Shown here in pieces: positions 23,594-36,820 of a stretch of 64,000 bases of DNA. Every line of letters starts with the position of its first letter. Within the stretch, counting starts at the first letter, position 1. A model generated the notes under the pieces. That model searched no databases and was not told the DNA's origin. It saw only the letters and a list, made by a program, of their open reading frames with translations. The DNA is from Cloeon dipterum (taxonomy: Eukaryota; Arthropoda; Insecta; Ephemeroptera; Baetidae), in assembly GCF_949628265.1 (NCBI RefSeq), contig NC_088787.1:32290844-32354843 (forward strand). The letters are read 5' to 3'. The position numbers and the translations under genes were made by a program.

Positions 23594-23637
23594 ACTGACG
23601 CACTCTGGTATAGGACGATTCGTGGTATATAATAAAG
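23594..23637 (-). promoter_or_regulatory. TATA/initiator core promoter of the carboxypeptidase
   Basis: On the minus strand CTTTATTATATACC (23637-23624) is followed about 30-35 nt later by an arthropod-type initiator TCAGT at 23598-23594. This would give a leader of about 34 nt before the ATG at 23562. Spacing is close to, though slightly longer than, the usual 30 nt. Confidence 0.45.
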
Positions 23638-24330
23638 TCGTGATCATCCAAAGAGTTCTTTGGCCTTTGCCTCTGCCCGCACCCAGGCACGTGATTCAAG
23701 AAGAAGTGTTGCAATCAAAGCCAGCCATAACAATTTGTTGATTACGTTCGCAACCAGAATAAAATATTGTTACGGCTGATTGAAGTAAAAAATATACAAC
23801 ACAAGAAAATTGTTATCAAGTTAGAAAGTGGTTTTCATAAGCACAAGGGAGATTTATGTGAAATATAAATGATTTATCGATTTAAATTACATAATTTTTT
23901 TAAAGTAGTGGAAAATTTGGAAAAGATTTCCCCCAAAAAATGTATGCATTCCTCTGTCCACTTCTACTTTCGATCAGGTCGGTTGAAAATAAAAAACTTT
24001 CTATAAAGGTGAGGTTAAACAACTATAATGTATTGATTTGTGATAAATATGTTGAAAAATATAAACATTAATGGGAAAACCTGGCTGATACATTGCTCAA
24101 CTGATGTTTACAAAACAGTGTATATATACTTCGTTTTTACCTTTTCTATTAGGATGATAAATGTAGATATAAGAATTACTATTACACGCAGCCTTTACAG
24201 GTACAATTAAAACGGGATAAAAAGTCATGACAAGTTTCATGAGTTCCTACGCATAAAGTTGTTCTCTCTTTTGATTGTCTGCACAGTATATTTTTTCAAT
24301 ATTTGAAAAATGCGACCACTCGAGGTTGTT
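23638..24330. other. AT-rich intergenic DNA upstream of the carboxypeptidase
   Basis: No coding region or RNA gene was recognised. The stretch is AT-rich, with a short GC-richer patch near 23,660-23,720. Confidence 0.5.
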
Positions 24331-24457
24331 TTCATGTTCAATATAATTAAAACCAGGCTTCATCCTCGCTGTCAAAAAGGTTGTCGAGGAATTAAAAGCG
24401 ACGAATTTCTTTTGACAAAGAGGATGAAGCCTCTGGTTTTAATCATATTGAACATGA
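24331..24457. repeat. Foldback element 2 (imperfect inverted repeat, about 45-nt arms)
   Basis: The left arm 24331-24376 (TTCATGTTCAATAT, AACCAGGCTTCATCCTCG) is matched by the reverse complement of 24410-24457 with a two-base gap and few mismatches. The loop is about 33 nt. The size and structure suggest a MITE or foldback element; no target-site duplication was established. Confidence 0.65.
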
Positions 24458-25513
24458 ATATTTTTTCAAATTTAAATTTTCTTGTAATTGGAAAAAATTG
24501 AATTTTTAACGGATTTGTTGAAAACTTTACTTCTTTTGTCCAACCATTTTTCAGTTTTTCTCACCAATTAATTTTGTTTTTCAATTCAATACTAAATGCA
24601 ATAAAATGATAACATTATCGAACACTTACACATATGGAAAAAAGAAAATTAGCAAGAGACGCTTCTTGATTACAACACGTCATTTGGATTGAACGGTTTA
24701 CAGCGGCTAGTTGCCTAAGTCGCAGTAGCATGCATATATACACAAAATGTCAAAGGGCAAAAATCAACTCTGATTGTTATGTGCTCTCTGACTTTTTGAC
24801 CCCTGAATGTAATGCAAATTCTGTGATCCATTATTATTTCCAAGAAATTTCTATAAGAATAACCACCATAATTCACCCAACAAAAGAGAAGCTGATTTTA
24901 CTGAAAATTGCGGGGGAAAATAAAACGAAAATTTCCTTTGAGAGATTTTTTACAGGCATCGCAGAAGTTCTGATTAGATTCCAAGGATCCATTTACAAAA
25001 TTGAATCGACCACATAATTTAATTTCGCTGCGACAAATTGGACTCAAAGTCCTTTCCAAGAACTGCAAATGCTCTCAAACTAATCCCAACTGCAATTTCC
25101 ACAACTTGAATTAGTCGTCGTTGAGCTGTTTGCACATACTGTTTCACCAGTAGAGATGCAACGTTACTGTGTACTAAATGAATAGCCCCTGCACAAAAGT
25201 GAGTTATGCAACTGGCCCAACTCGGATGCGCGGCGCGTAGTGCGATTACGAGCGGCAGGCGCGTTGCGATGAGTCTGCTGCGGTGTGCATGTTGTACACG
25301 CTCTGCAAAGGACGCTCGCTCACTCGCTCGGCTCGGCTCGGTGGTTTTATCAGCTCGTGTTTCTCCCTTAACTGAATTAAAGTGCAGTACCGCTGCGACG
25401 TAATGAAACTAGATGCGATCCGCACACCCATATTATTTATATTTTAGAGCGGATGCAAAAAGTTGCCGAGCCAAAATGGATGAAGGGTGAGGCAAGGGTG
25501 GAATAATACACAC

Positions 25514-25580
<67 letters not shown>

Positions 25581-26844
25581 CTCCTCTCTCCCAGAAGTAC
25601 AGTAAGCCAAGTGAGCGAGCGAGCGGTGTATAACTACGCCGGTTATGAATATGCAATCGTCATTGCGGCCTCGCGGGAGCGATTCTTGGCAAGAAGTGTA
25701 TCTGGCGGTACCCACGGGAGCAGAGCAGCACGCAGAAAAGAAGTCGCTGGCGCCACTTTAAATGTATGGAAACGCAGCGCGACACACACCATACATAAAA
25801 ACGCATGCAAAGGCTCAAATGTATTTTTATACATATTTCAGCGCGTGTGTGCCGCCTTGAATTCGCAGGGAAGTGAACAAATGGGAAAGAAAGTGCTGTT
25901 GCTGTTGCAAGCTTCCTGAAAAAGAGCATTCGTATTGGTTTTGAAAGAGATGAAGTTTCATCAAATCGGTGTTTTCCTGGCGCTTCGACTGTTTGAACGT
26001 GAATTTCTGAATGCGAGCAACGGGTCGAGGCTTAAAATCGGAAAACATTTTTAATTATATTCGGTTTTGAATTTTACGTACAAATGGGGAAATGCAGGTT
26101 ACTAACAATTTATCGATGACCTTGAAAACTACTTAAACAGTAAAGTTGTTCTTTAGAACGTTTCAATAATTTTTAAATATCCGCGGTCTTGCACGGCCCT
26201 CCAAACTCAGTGCTTGTCCGGTCAAGACCCTTCTGACTCCTTCGGGAGTCGCTAGAACAAAACAGCTGCTGATGTGCGCTGTCACTCTTCAAATTGCACG
26301 TGCCGCAATTTATGGTATGATGCGGCCGCCTCTTGCACTGGACGCCCAAATTCTGCAACTGCAGAGAGCAGATTTTTTCCATTTCCCCCTAACATCTGAG
26401 CTGAAGCTTAATCTAGAAAGAGGGAAAAATAATGGATATGTCACCAGACTGTAAGAAAACAAAGAGTTTTGTCTCTGATGTTATTATTTTCTTTTGTCCT
26501 CATGAGAACAAAGACCAATTGGTTGCACGAACAAAGGAGTGGTAGGCCGTATACATATTAGCGTTCTGATTATCATGAAAAACAGTGTTAATGACAATTA
26601 ATAAAATTTATTATTTTTATGCAATACTATAATCGCAACAAAAATTATTTAAATATAATTATAAAGCAGTCTACACCACATGAATTTCTGATTGAGACGT
26701 GAATATTTTTTGTCTTATCATGAAGAGCTCCTGGTTAATTCCATATTATCAGATTCACGAGTACAAATTTCCCTGTGCTTCAAAATGCCTTAGTTAAGTT
26801 CGTAATAATCATGTTTTCTTGAGAGTAAAATGAATAACAAGACT
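24458..26844. other. Intergenic DNA with a GC-rich block and a CT microsatellite
   Basis: No conserved protein-coding segment was found. The block 25,200-25,900 is GC-rich and contains the (CT)n tract; reading frames there are microsatellite artefacts or show no family resemblance. The rest is AT-rich. Confidence 0.45.
25516..25578. repeat. (CT)n microsatellite, about 31 units
   Basis: An uninterrupted TC/CT dinucleotide tract of 63 nt inside a GC-rich block. On the minus strand it is a GAGA tract. Confidence 0.97.
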
Positions 26845-27007
26845 TCATCCTCGTTGATTTTAGGGTTATTTAATTAAACTCGGTTAGTTATTTCGACCCT
26901 ATTTCATGAGAAAACAGTCGGCGGCTCCACAAGACCAAAAGTACCGCCGAAACTGGTCGAGTTCAATTAAATAACTCCCATAACTCTGAAATCAACGAGA
27001 ATAAAGG
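26845..27007. repeat. Foldback element 3 (imperfect inverted repeat)
   Basis: The left arm, about 26845-26882 (CTTCATCCTCGTTGATTTTAG then TTATTTAATTAAACTCG), pairs with about 26958-27007 apart from a nine-base insertion in the right arm. A second, inner pair (CAGTCGGCGG against CCGCCGAAACTG) nests inside. It shares the CTTCATCCTCG word with foldback element 2, a weak hint of relatedness. Confidence 0.6.
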
Positions 27008-27251
27008 CTCAAACTCGAGTGGAAATTTTTTCTTACGAGCCATATTTTTTATTTAAATTGTACTTTAAGACTTGTTTTTGAGTAAACACCTCAAATGCAA
27101 GCACGCACATCTGGTGTGTGTTTTCATATTTCTGTCTTTAGCCAGTGCGTGAGTGAGAGTGTGGCGGGTGGCGTGGGTATTAGGCGCTTTCTCCATTGAG
27201 CAGCATACCAATGTTCGATCCTCCTGTTTTATATTGCAGCCGCGTTACCTG

Positions 27252-27252
<1 letters not shown>

Positions 27253-27297
<45 letters not shown>
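27253..27297. repeat. (CT)n microsatellite, about 22 units
   Basis: An uninterrupted CT tract of about 45 nt, 1.7 kb from the first such tract. Confidence 0.97.
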
Positions 27298-27300
<3 letters not shown>

Positions 27301-28120
27301 CTGTGTAGTGTGTAACATATCGCTGTGTGGTTGCCACAAGACGCTGCTTTGCATAAATAATGGAAAGCTAAGGGTGGCAAGCCTCTTCGTGGCGCTTCTG
27401 ATATTGACTCGGAATAAACAAGCAGTCGCAGTCTAAAATTTAGCTCGAAATTTCTACTGCAATGACTGCAGTTTTCTTCATTGATTTGCGAATCCCTCTC
27501 GGGAGGATGGCAACCCTAGGACACACACTTGTGCGATACACACGCACGGGGGATGCGGTTTGACAATATATCATAGCATCCGTTGCTGTGTAAGCCTTTG
27601 CCTCCGCCTTTCCCCGCACAACGCGATTTTTCCTTGCATTATTTGCTCAGTCGCTCGCCCGGGGAACTGCGTTAACTATTTTCAATCTTCTTTCCGTTCC
27701 TCTCCACCCACGCCAAATTACCCGCAACCCACGTGAAAAATGACAACACGACTAACAATCCATTTTTTCTACGTTCGTGATGAAGTCGCTGTGCAGTAAA
27801 CAAATTTATAATGAAGAGTTGATTTAGGATAGTGGAAGACGCAATTAACCAACACTACCACAAGAATTAATCCAGACAGTATCAGGATGGTCGTTTCCTT
27901 ATCTCCCCTCTCCTCGTGTTAATTAATTCAGGATTACTATTATTTTGAGTCAGACACCACCTTTCCTGTCGGGCATCCTGAGACCCACAGGTAGAGGTCT
28001 GAGCCGCCCAATTTTTGACGGCTGCTGGCTAAACCGGCTTAGTCGCCTAAATCTCGCAGAGACGGCTGCTCGACTAATATAGGTGTCTGCTGGCTCACGG
28101 CACGGCTCGCGGCGCGGCTC

Positions 28121-28154
28121 TGCACCCCATTTCAGAATTCTGAAATGGAGTGCA
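28121..28154. repeat. 34-nt near-perfect palindrome
   Basis: The sequence is symmetric about AATT with one mismatched pair. The inner 22 nt (CCATTTCAG-AATTC-TGAAATGG) are perfect. It could be a dimeric protein-binding site or a remnant of an inverted duplication. Confidence 0.8.
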
Positions 28155-30492
28155 CTGCACCTCACAGGCATGCAGCGAATGCACAGTGATTCAATCACAG
28201 TCCCCGGTGGCGAGGCATTTCTACAAATTGACGGCCATGCAAATGGGAGCATCTCGGTCAAGCGGCATAAAATAGTTATGAAATCAAATATTAATCTCCC
28301 TGTTTTTTATGTAAATTTAATTTAAGTACAGCTTCCCTACTGTCCTTCCAGTTTGTTTATAAGATTATTAGCTCCTAATTTTCTCACCATCGTGTTTTCA
28401 AAGGTAAGAAACATGGATTTACTGAGTGTTCGTCATATTTTACTTCTACCGAGAAATAGTTCTGCCCCTTCAAATAAAATTTCACGCCCGACAAAGCTAC
28501 GTAGCGCTAAAGGGAAGAAAATTTCCCAACGCTACACAGAAATCGCGCGTTCCCATTCCGCCATTGCAATTACAGATGAGGGAGCATTAAAAGCTGCGCT
28601 CTTGTTGACCCCGGTCGAGCAACGCGCCTGCATTTATTTATGTTTGCCGCGCGCTCGCAATTCCTTTTGATACGGAAATGCTGCGTTCGCACTCTGCGCT
28701 CCGCTCTCCAGCACTCCGCATTCAAAGCGGAAGCAAAGCGTGAAAATATTTGAGACGTCATTAAGAAGCGGAAGCACACTGCTCTGAATAATTTTTTCCT
28801 CGACTGCGTGTTTTATACCGATTTTATTCTGGCACACTCTCTTCTCTCTCTCTTGTGGTCTCCGTAGTGTAGTGCGAAACGCGCGCCCCATAAATATGGA
28901 ATGATGCAGCAGCGATAAATCACAACATGGTGTTAATCTTCAGGGTTTAAATTGTGGCCCCGTTGGAAACCGCAGAAAAATGTGTACACTTTGCCAGGAT
29001 CTCTTACATAAACGGAATATAATAATAGGATTTTATCTAAGTAATTGCATTTCTCTATGAAAAGCGTGAAAATTTAATTAAAAGTTAGGATCGTAACTGG
29101 ATGTATAAAAAGTTGGAATACATATTAATTTGTGGGAAAGATTTTGTGGGCTAGAAATTGGAATAATGAAGTGCTTTAAGCATTATACATGCATAAAAGC
29201 TGGTACGAGAGTTTGTTGGTTTTAAAGTCTTAAATTACCGAGTAGTTACGTTGGTTGCAAATGTATAAATATGCCTACAGTACCTATTTATGAACACCAG
29301 ACACCCAGTAAGGTTTAGCATGATAATTATCGCTGGAGTCTATTTCAGACTAATTTTCTCGCAGCAATTACAAATCTCCTTCGTAGCATAGGATGAATTT
29401 TAAATAAGCCTAAAAATGTAGCAATTTCTGTAACCTCTTTGAAAGAAAAGGAGGAAAATCCAATTAATAATTAATATTGGTATACACAATGTTTCCCTAT
29501 CAGTGATCTGATTAATTTTATTTAATCATATACATATAGCTCTAAAGTATTTCCAAATGAAAACCCTTATGTATATTTAATCTTTTTGCCCTCTTAAAAG
29601 TAGCTTGAAGGGCTTAAGTTTGATATTATATTATTTTATCGAAGTGGCGTAACAACCAAATAAAAAAAGACTCGTGACGAAGCATTTGATGAAATAATGT
29701 TGGTTTAAACGTAAATTAACGCTGATAATATATTATATGCTACTATTTTCACTCCCACTTCCATCCAAATTGGGAGCCGGATGGATTTGGTCTGCTGCTC
29801 GGAAATAACCTAATAATTTTGCACAATCGAGTCTAACTCCACTCACTGACAATGAGGCATCATGCAATTTTTACAACTCGGGCACAACTACTGCTGCTGC
29901 GAAAGGCGGCAGATGTTGCCGTAATACCGAATATTAATCATTCGCTGGGCGAAAAAAGGACGAAATCTTGTCGGCTGACACTACTCTTAATGATTACATT
30001 TATTATTCCTTGATAAAGTGTCACCCCCTTTGTGCATGGAATAAAACGAAACGGCTGAAATGGCGTGCGTTTTCGGACACGGACAAGTGAAACATGGCTC
30101 CTGGATGTCTTGTATTTCACGCCAGCAGAGCAGTGCAGACACTGACAGATTGCGGCCACCCCTGCAAACCGAATTTTTCATCGCATTGACCGCTTGCTAG
30201 CCATGGCAGGGCTTCTGCGTGTTTCGCTGGCCCGATTCGTGTTACACCAATTCCGCCGGCAGCATCAGGTGTCGCACATAAATGATCTTATCTGCTTTCA
30301 AAATTTGCTGAATATCGGGTTATATACAAAACACTTCAAATCATTTAATTTATATAACTGAATTCAATTAATTTATACAAGAAAAGCTTATGTAATACTG
30401 AACCACATGAATTGCAAATACTACAGAATTTTCAGGTAGAATGAGCTACCAAATTTTTGAACTTTTTCAATAGTTTCAACTCAAGCAATGCA

Positions 30493-30860
30493 TATTTTTT
30501 TTATCTCTGTCCTCTCGGACCGGGAAAGGCGCGCACTGCACTAGCACGGATGCTGAAACCCTGGTGCCAATAACACCGCGAACTGATATTATGGGCGCAC
30601 CAGGCCGCGCAGGGACCCAGCCCACTCAAGAGCCACTTGCCTCCGCACCGAGGACTTTGTTTTGAAACGCTAGACATTCGTCCCGTGAAGCCAAATCACG
30701 CATGCTGGAAAGGTGCAAACCATCAAGTAGCGAGTCAGCCTAGAATTATGCAGCCGGCATGCAGACGGTCACCCATCCACCTAACTGACTGCACTCAATG
30801 TTGCTTAACTTCGGTGATCTAACGAGAACCGGTGTGTCCAAGATTGTCCTAGATTGAAAA
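30493..30860 (-). mobile_element. 5S-rRNA-derived SINE (SINE3-like)
   Basis: The first 100 nt or so on the minus strand (about 30,845 to 30,745) closely resemble 5S rRNA: ACACCGGTTCTCG, then GATCACCGAAGTTAAGCAAC, then GGATGGGTGACCGTCTG. These cover the box A, intermediate and box C promoter elements used by RNA polymerase III. The similarity stops after box C and passes into an unrelated body of about 240 nt ending near an A-rich GATAAAAAAAAT at about 30,500. A head with an internal polymerase III promoter, an unrelated body and an A-rich tail is SINE architecture. A truncated 5S pseudogene inserted in unrelated DNA is the alternative. Confidence 0.75.
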
Positions 30861-30939
30861 CATATATTTATTATTTCAATCTGAATAGAGAATGTCCGCT
30901 ATTTAAAAAAATAAATAATCTAAATTATCCACAGACGCA

Positions 30940-31690
30940 TACATGGCTCTGCATTATATATGCTACTTCAAAAGCTACTGCAAAGGCCGCCCGAGTGCTT
31001 GGCTTTGCGGCCCGCAACCTGCGTGGCTGCACCCAGAGGGTCAAGAGGGTGGCATATCTGTCCGTGGTGAAGCCCATCTTGACCTATGGACTTCCTGCGT
31101 GGCATCCGACCACGCAGGCAAACACATCGAAATGGAGAGAGTGCAGAAAAGGGCGCTGCGCTTTATCTATGGACGACGACCGCCGCCGCCGCAAGAGGCG
31201 AACATCATGCCTTTAAACATGCACTTGGCCTACACAGACCTAAATTTTTTCAAAAGGTGCGAGGGAGGGGCCATCGACTTCAACAACCGTGCACGCATCT
31301 CCGTGAGGCGGCAGCTGCGAGGCGACGCGAACGACCGGCACCAGCGTCTGCAGCCGCCACCAGTGCGCAGTGTTTTCGGCCAACGTGCGTTTTCCTTCAG
31401 AGTGGTGCAGCCGTGGAACGATATGCCACCTGAGCTCAAGGACTGCACCGTAGCTGACTTTCCCTCCCTGTGTAAAAAGTACTTGTGGCAAGTGCACAAT
31501 GATCGTGATTAGTGTTTAAAATATTTGATTTGCGGCACAGTGCGGCGTGATATTACCCTGTGATTGATCGTTATAGCATTTTTTCGCTAGTGCTGTTCGC
31601 CCTTTCTTGCTTAATTTGATATTTGATATATTTGTATTTTATGTATATGACATGGCAAGAATAAACAAGAATAATAAAAATTAAATTATC
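30940..31690 (+). mobile_element. Non-LTR retrotransposon 3' end, frameshifted remnant
   Basis: Two adjoining frames encode the C-terminal end of a reverse transcriptase of a jockey/CR1-like non-LTR element. The first contains AYLSVVKPILTYGLPAWHP (about 31,050-31,110). The second contains ERVQKRALRFIYG and ends VVQPWNDMPPELKD-VADFPSLCKKYL with a stop at 31512. The frames break by one base near 31,130, so the copy is inactive, and everything 5' of the thumb region is absent. An AT-rich 3' tail with AATAAA and AATAATAAAA runs to about 31,690. The element starts only about 90 bp from the 5S-SINE head, on the opposite strand. Confidence 0.85.
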
Positions 31691-33913
<2,223 letters not shown>

Positions 33914-36806
33914 CTCTCTTTCTGCTCTCGCCACTTTTCAGCCACCGTTTTCGCGCCGAGCACACGCTTTCCCTCATAAATTCGTGTCACTTCAAAATTC
34001 ACTTACCCCAGGCAAGCGTGAAGACTATAGCTACCCAGTTTGTGGCAAAGTAAGCGTTCGTCTGTCGGCATTGTTGTTGCTGGACGCGTCATGTATTATT
34101 ATTTACATTCCGCGGCATGGAATCTATTGGTGCGCGAAATAATCTCCACGGAGAGGAGCGCGCCGTTAGGCGGAACACTCGTTTTATCGAATACTGATAA
34201 TATTGATTCTTGCTGAAACAACGGAACTACATTAAGATGTACCTGTGCTACGGCCACTTAAGCTGCAGACACAACTGGGAAATCTATTAATGCACTTTCT
34301 AGCGGCTCTCTGCTAAATTGTCATGTTGATTTATTTTCATCATTTAATGGCTTGAATGGGATGATAAGCAGGCCTTAGTTTTAACTCGAATTCATGATTT
34401 TCTTCTTAAAATCATTGCTTCTATTCGAAGACTTGAGATTTCTATTTTTAAAAGGAATTCAAACCTTAGTGAAACATGAAAAACAGATTTTAGGCGGTTG
34501 AATAATTTTCTGTATTAGTAAAAATATCGATCTTAAACCTGCATTTTCGGATGGACAAACAAAATATGCAATATCTGAACATGGAATATGATTGGAAAGA
34601 AAAATCGTACTGAAAAATGTGACTAGCCCTTTATAAATACCTCCAATGTGACTCTCAAACTTATTTTTTGAAAACCTTTCAGCTGTTTTGGTTGTCTTTG
34701 AATGTTGGGGTCACAAATTAAAATGATTAGCGCATGTACAGGCAAATTCTAACCACGTCACATTAACGCTAAGCCTTCTTACTATAACGTCGTTGATTGA
34801 GAGGGTATATCATTAGCATGCAGTTCGCGAGAGTTAATCCTGTAATTACTCGCGCACAAAAGCCCAGCCGGCGCTGCAACAATCGGCTGCCGAGGGTAAA
34901 CAGGTCAAGAAAGTCCAATTTCACTTCGAGTCCAGTGTGTTTGTCGAGCAGGAAGCTGCGGGGAGCAAGAGAGCCTCTCGTCGCCAACCAATATAACGCG
35001 CTTCACGTGCATGTTGCAGACAATTCAGGCGCAGGCTTGGAGACTTGTTTGCATAACAAAGCTCACAACCGCTTCCGTCTTATTGCGAGCCGCAAGAGTG
35101 TTTTGTTTCGCTATCACTCCAATCTCGAGATTCCTCTCCTCTCGATCGTGAGTCTCTCTTGTGCTGAAAAAAGGCCCAAATGCTCACGCAGAAATTGATT
35201 CCAGCGTTATTGCATACTCGAAGGTCGTTGACAAACTTTATGGCATTTTGGCGAAGCAATGACCTGGAAACACTGGTTGCTGACATCCTGTAAATTTGCT
35301 TTCACTGAAAATAGAAGTCGCGTTTATTCATCATGAATTTGTTGATGCAAATATTGAAATTATTCGAGTTTACAGTTAGTTATTCAGTGCAACTATACTA
35401 ATATTAATTGGTCCATGACTGCATTTGATAATAGTGAGGTTTTTCCAGACTTTGCAATTTTGGCTCGTCTTGATAGTCAGCATAATAATATGTTCTTATT
35501 ACTTTGCTTCTTTATATACTTATTCACTATTAAAACTTCTAATCTCTGTTATGTAAAGTTCTCATTGTGTAACTTGGTGTGGCTTATTATTCTCTCCGTG
35601 CTATCTGTTACAGCGTAGACGCATTCCACTCGGTATCTAGAACATTACACGATTCAACTTTTGTCCTTACTTCAAAATCCTTGTCATTGTTATACAATGG
35701 CAACTACAGTAGTTGTCAAATGCTAAAAATGAGACGTTGTTCCAAGCGATAAATGCTAGAAATTTATTCAAACAACGCTCACAATACCATTGAATGCTTC
35801 AATTTAGTGTATATACTCATTCAATTCGTGCTAAAATTTGGAGCCAGTAACACAAGCGAGTGATTTATTAAAATATGTGTCATTCACGCAAAGCGGAAGC
35901 GGCGGATGTCACGAAACTCAGGCAGCGAAAACACTTGGCGAGCAGATGAAAATCCGCGAGAGACGCAAACGTGACATATTCGTCATTGTCAGCTCGCGGT
36001 GCTAGATTCCAAAAGTGCGTGACACGCAAACAAAACCATTATACACTGCGAGTGAGGGCACAGCTGCTGATGATTATTATTTTCCCTTGCCCGGTCGCCT
36101 GCTTGCGCACGTGGGAACCAACAACTCTTGTTCAAGAGTCAAATGACGCGCTCCCATTATTTTCCACGGATGCATATTTATTTTCTTCTTATACTTGCGC
36201 CGCCGTGCGCGAGGATAATTCTCCGGCTGCCTTCATTATCCTCTGCTGATGAGATGAATTTTTCAACGTGCCCCTCCGAGTCCCATTTCCAGGTGATCAG
36301 AACCGCTGCCTCCAAATCCTGTTCCGCGCCGCGCCTGTCTGTAGCAGGAAACATATTAGCTCACATCCAGTCTGAAATTCAATCCTCATTTGCCTGAAAC
36401 CGAAAAACAATTGCTGACTGATTCTCCTTTTTTAATTCCAGATCATATATTCAAATTTATGATAGATTTAATGCATTACACCTTATAATTATGCTGACTT
36501 AAGTGTGAGAATAAACAACAATAGATATGGTTATAATGAAATCGTTTGCAAGCATTTGTTTTTGCCTAAAAATTATCCCTCAACTTTGGTGGAAAATAAA
36601 AATATAATAAATTAGTCGTCCATACTAAGTTATTTATTTTTTAGGGTCAGATCAAGACACTGCCTATTCAACATTTGTGCAAATGGCACTACCTTAAAAA
36701 TTTTTAGGTTTGTACAATTTAATTATTAATAAAATTAATTTATTAATTATTCATAACTTTCATCTTCTTGTTCATCTCGCGAGGATCTAGATCTGTCAAA
36801 AAGGAG

Positions 36807-36820
36807 TTTTGGCGGGAAAA
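36807..36820. promoter_or_regulatory. E2F-type binding site
   Basis: TTTTGGCGGGAAAA matches the E2F/DP consensus TTTSGCGSGAAA. It lies in an AT-rich stretch without a nearby gene, so function is uncertain. Confidence 0.3.

Larger units (their letters stand above)
27008..30492. other. Intergenic DNA, no gene recognised
   Basis: Contains a second (CT)n tract at 27,253, a GC-richer patch at 27,540-27,730, a near-perfect 34-nt palindrome at 28,121 and a GC-richer patch at 28,480-28,890. Open frames in this stretch have no recognisable domains. Confidence 0.45.

Noticed and set aside
25437..25715. Arg-Glu repeat frames on the minus strand
   Set aside because: They are translations of the (CT)n tract; similar artefacts occur at 27,180-27,380 and 49,781-50,293.
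27205..27225. tRNA B-box-like GTTCGATCC
   Set aside because: No matching A box or cloverleaf arms could be found around it, and no other tRNA gene was seen.
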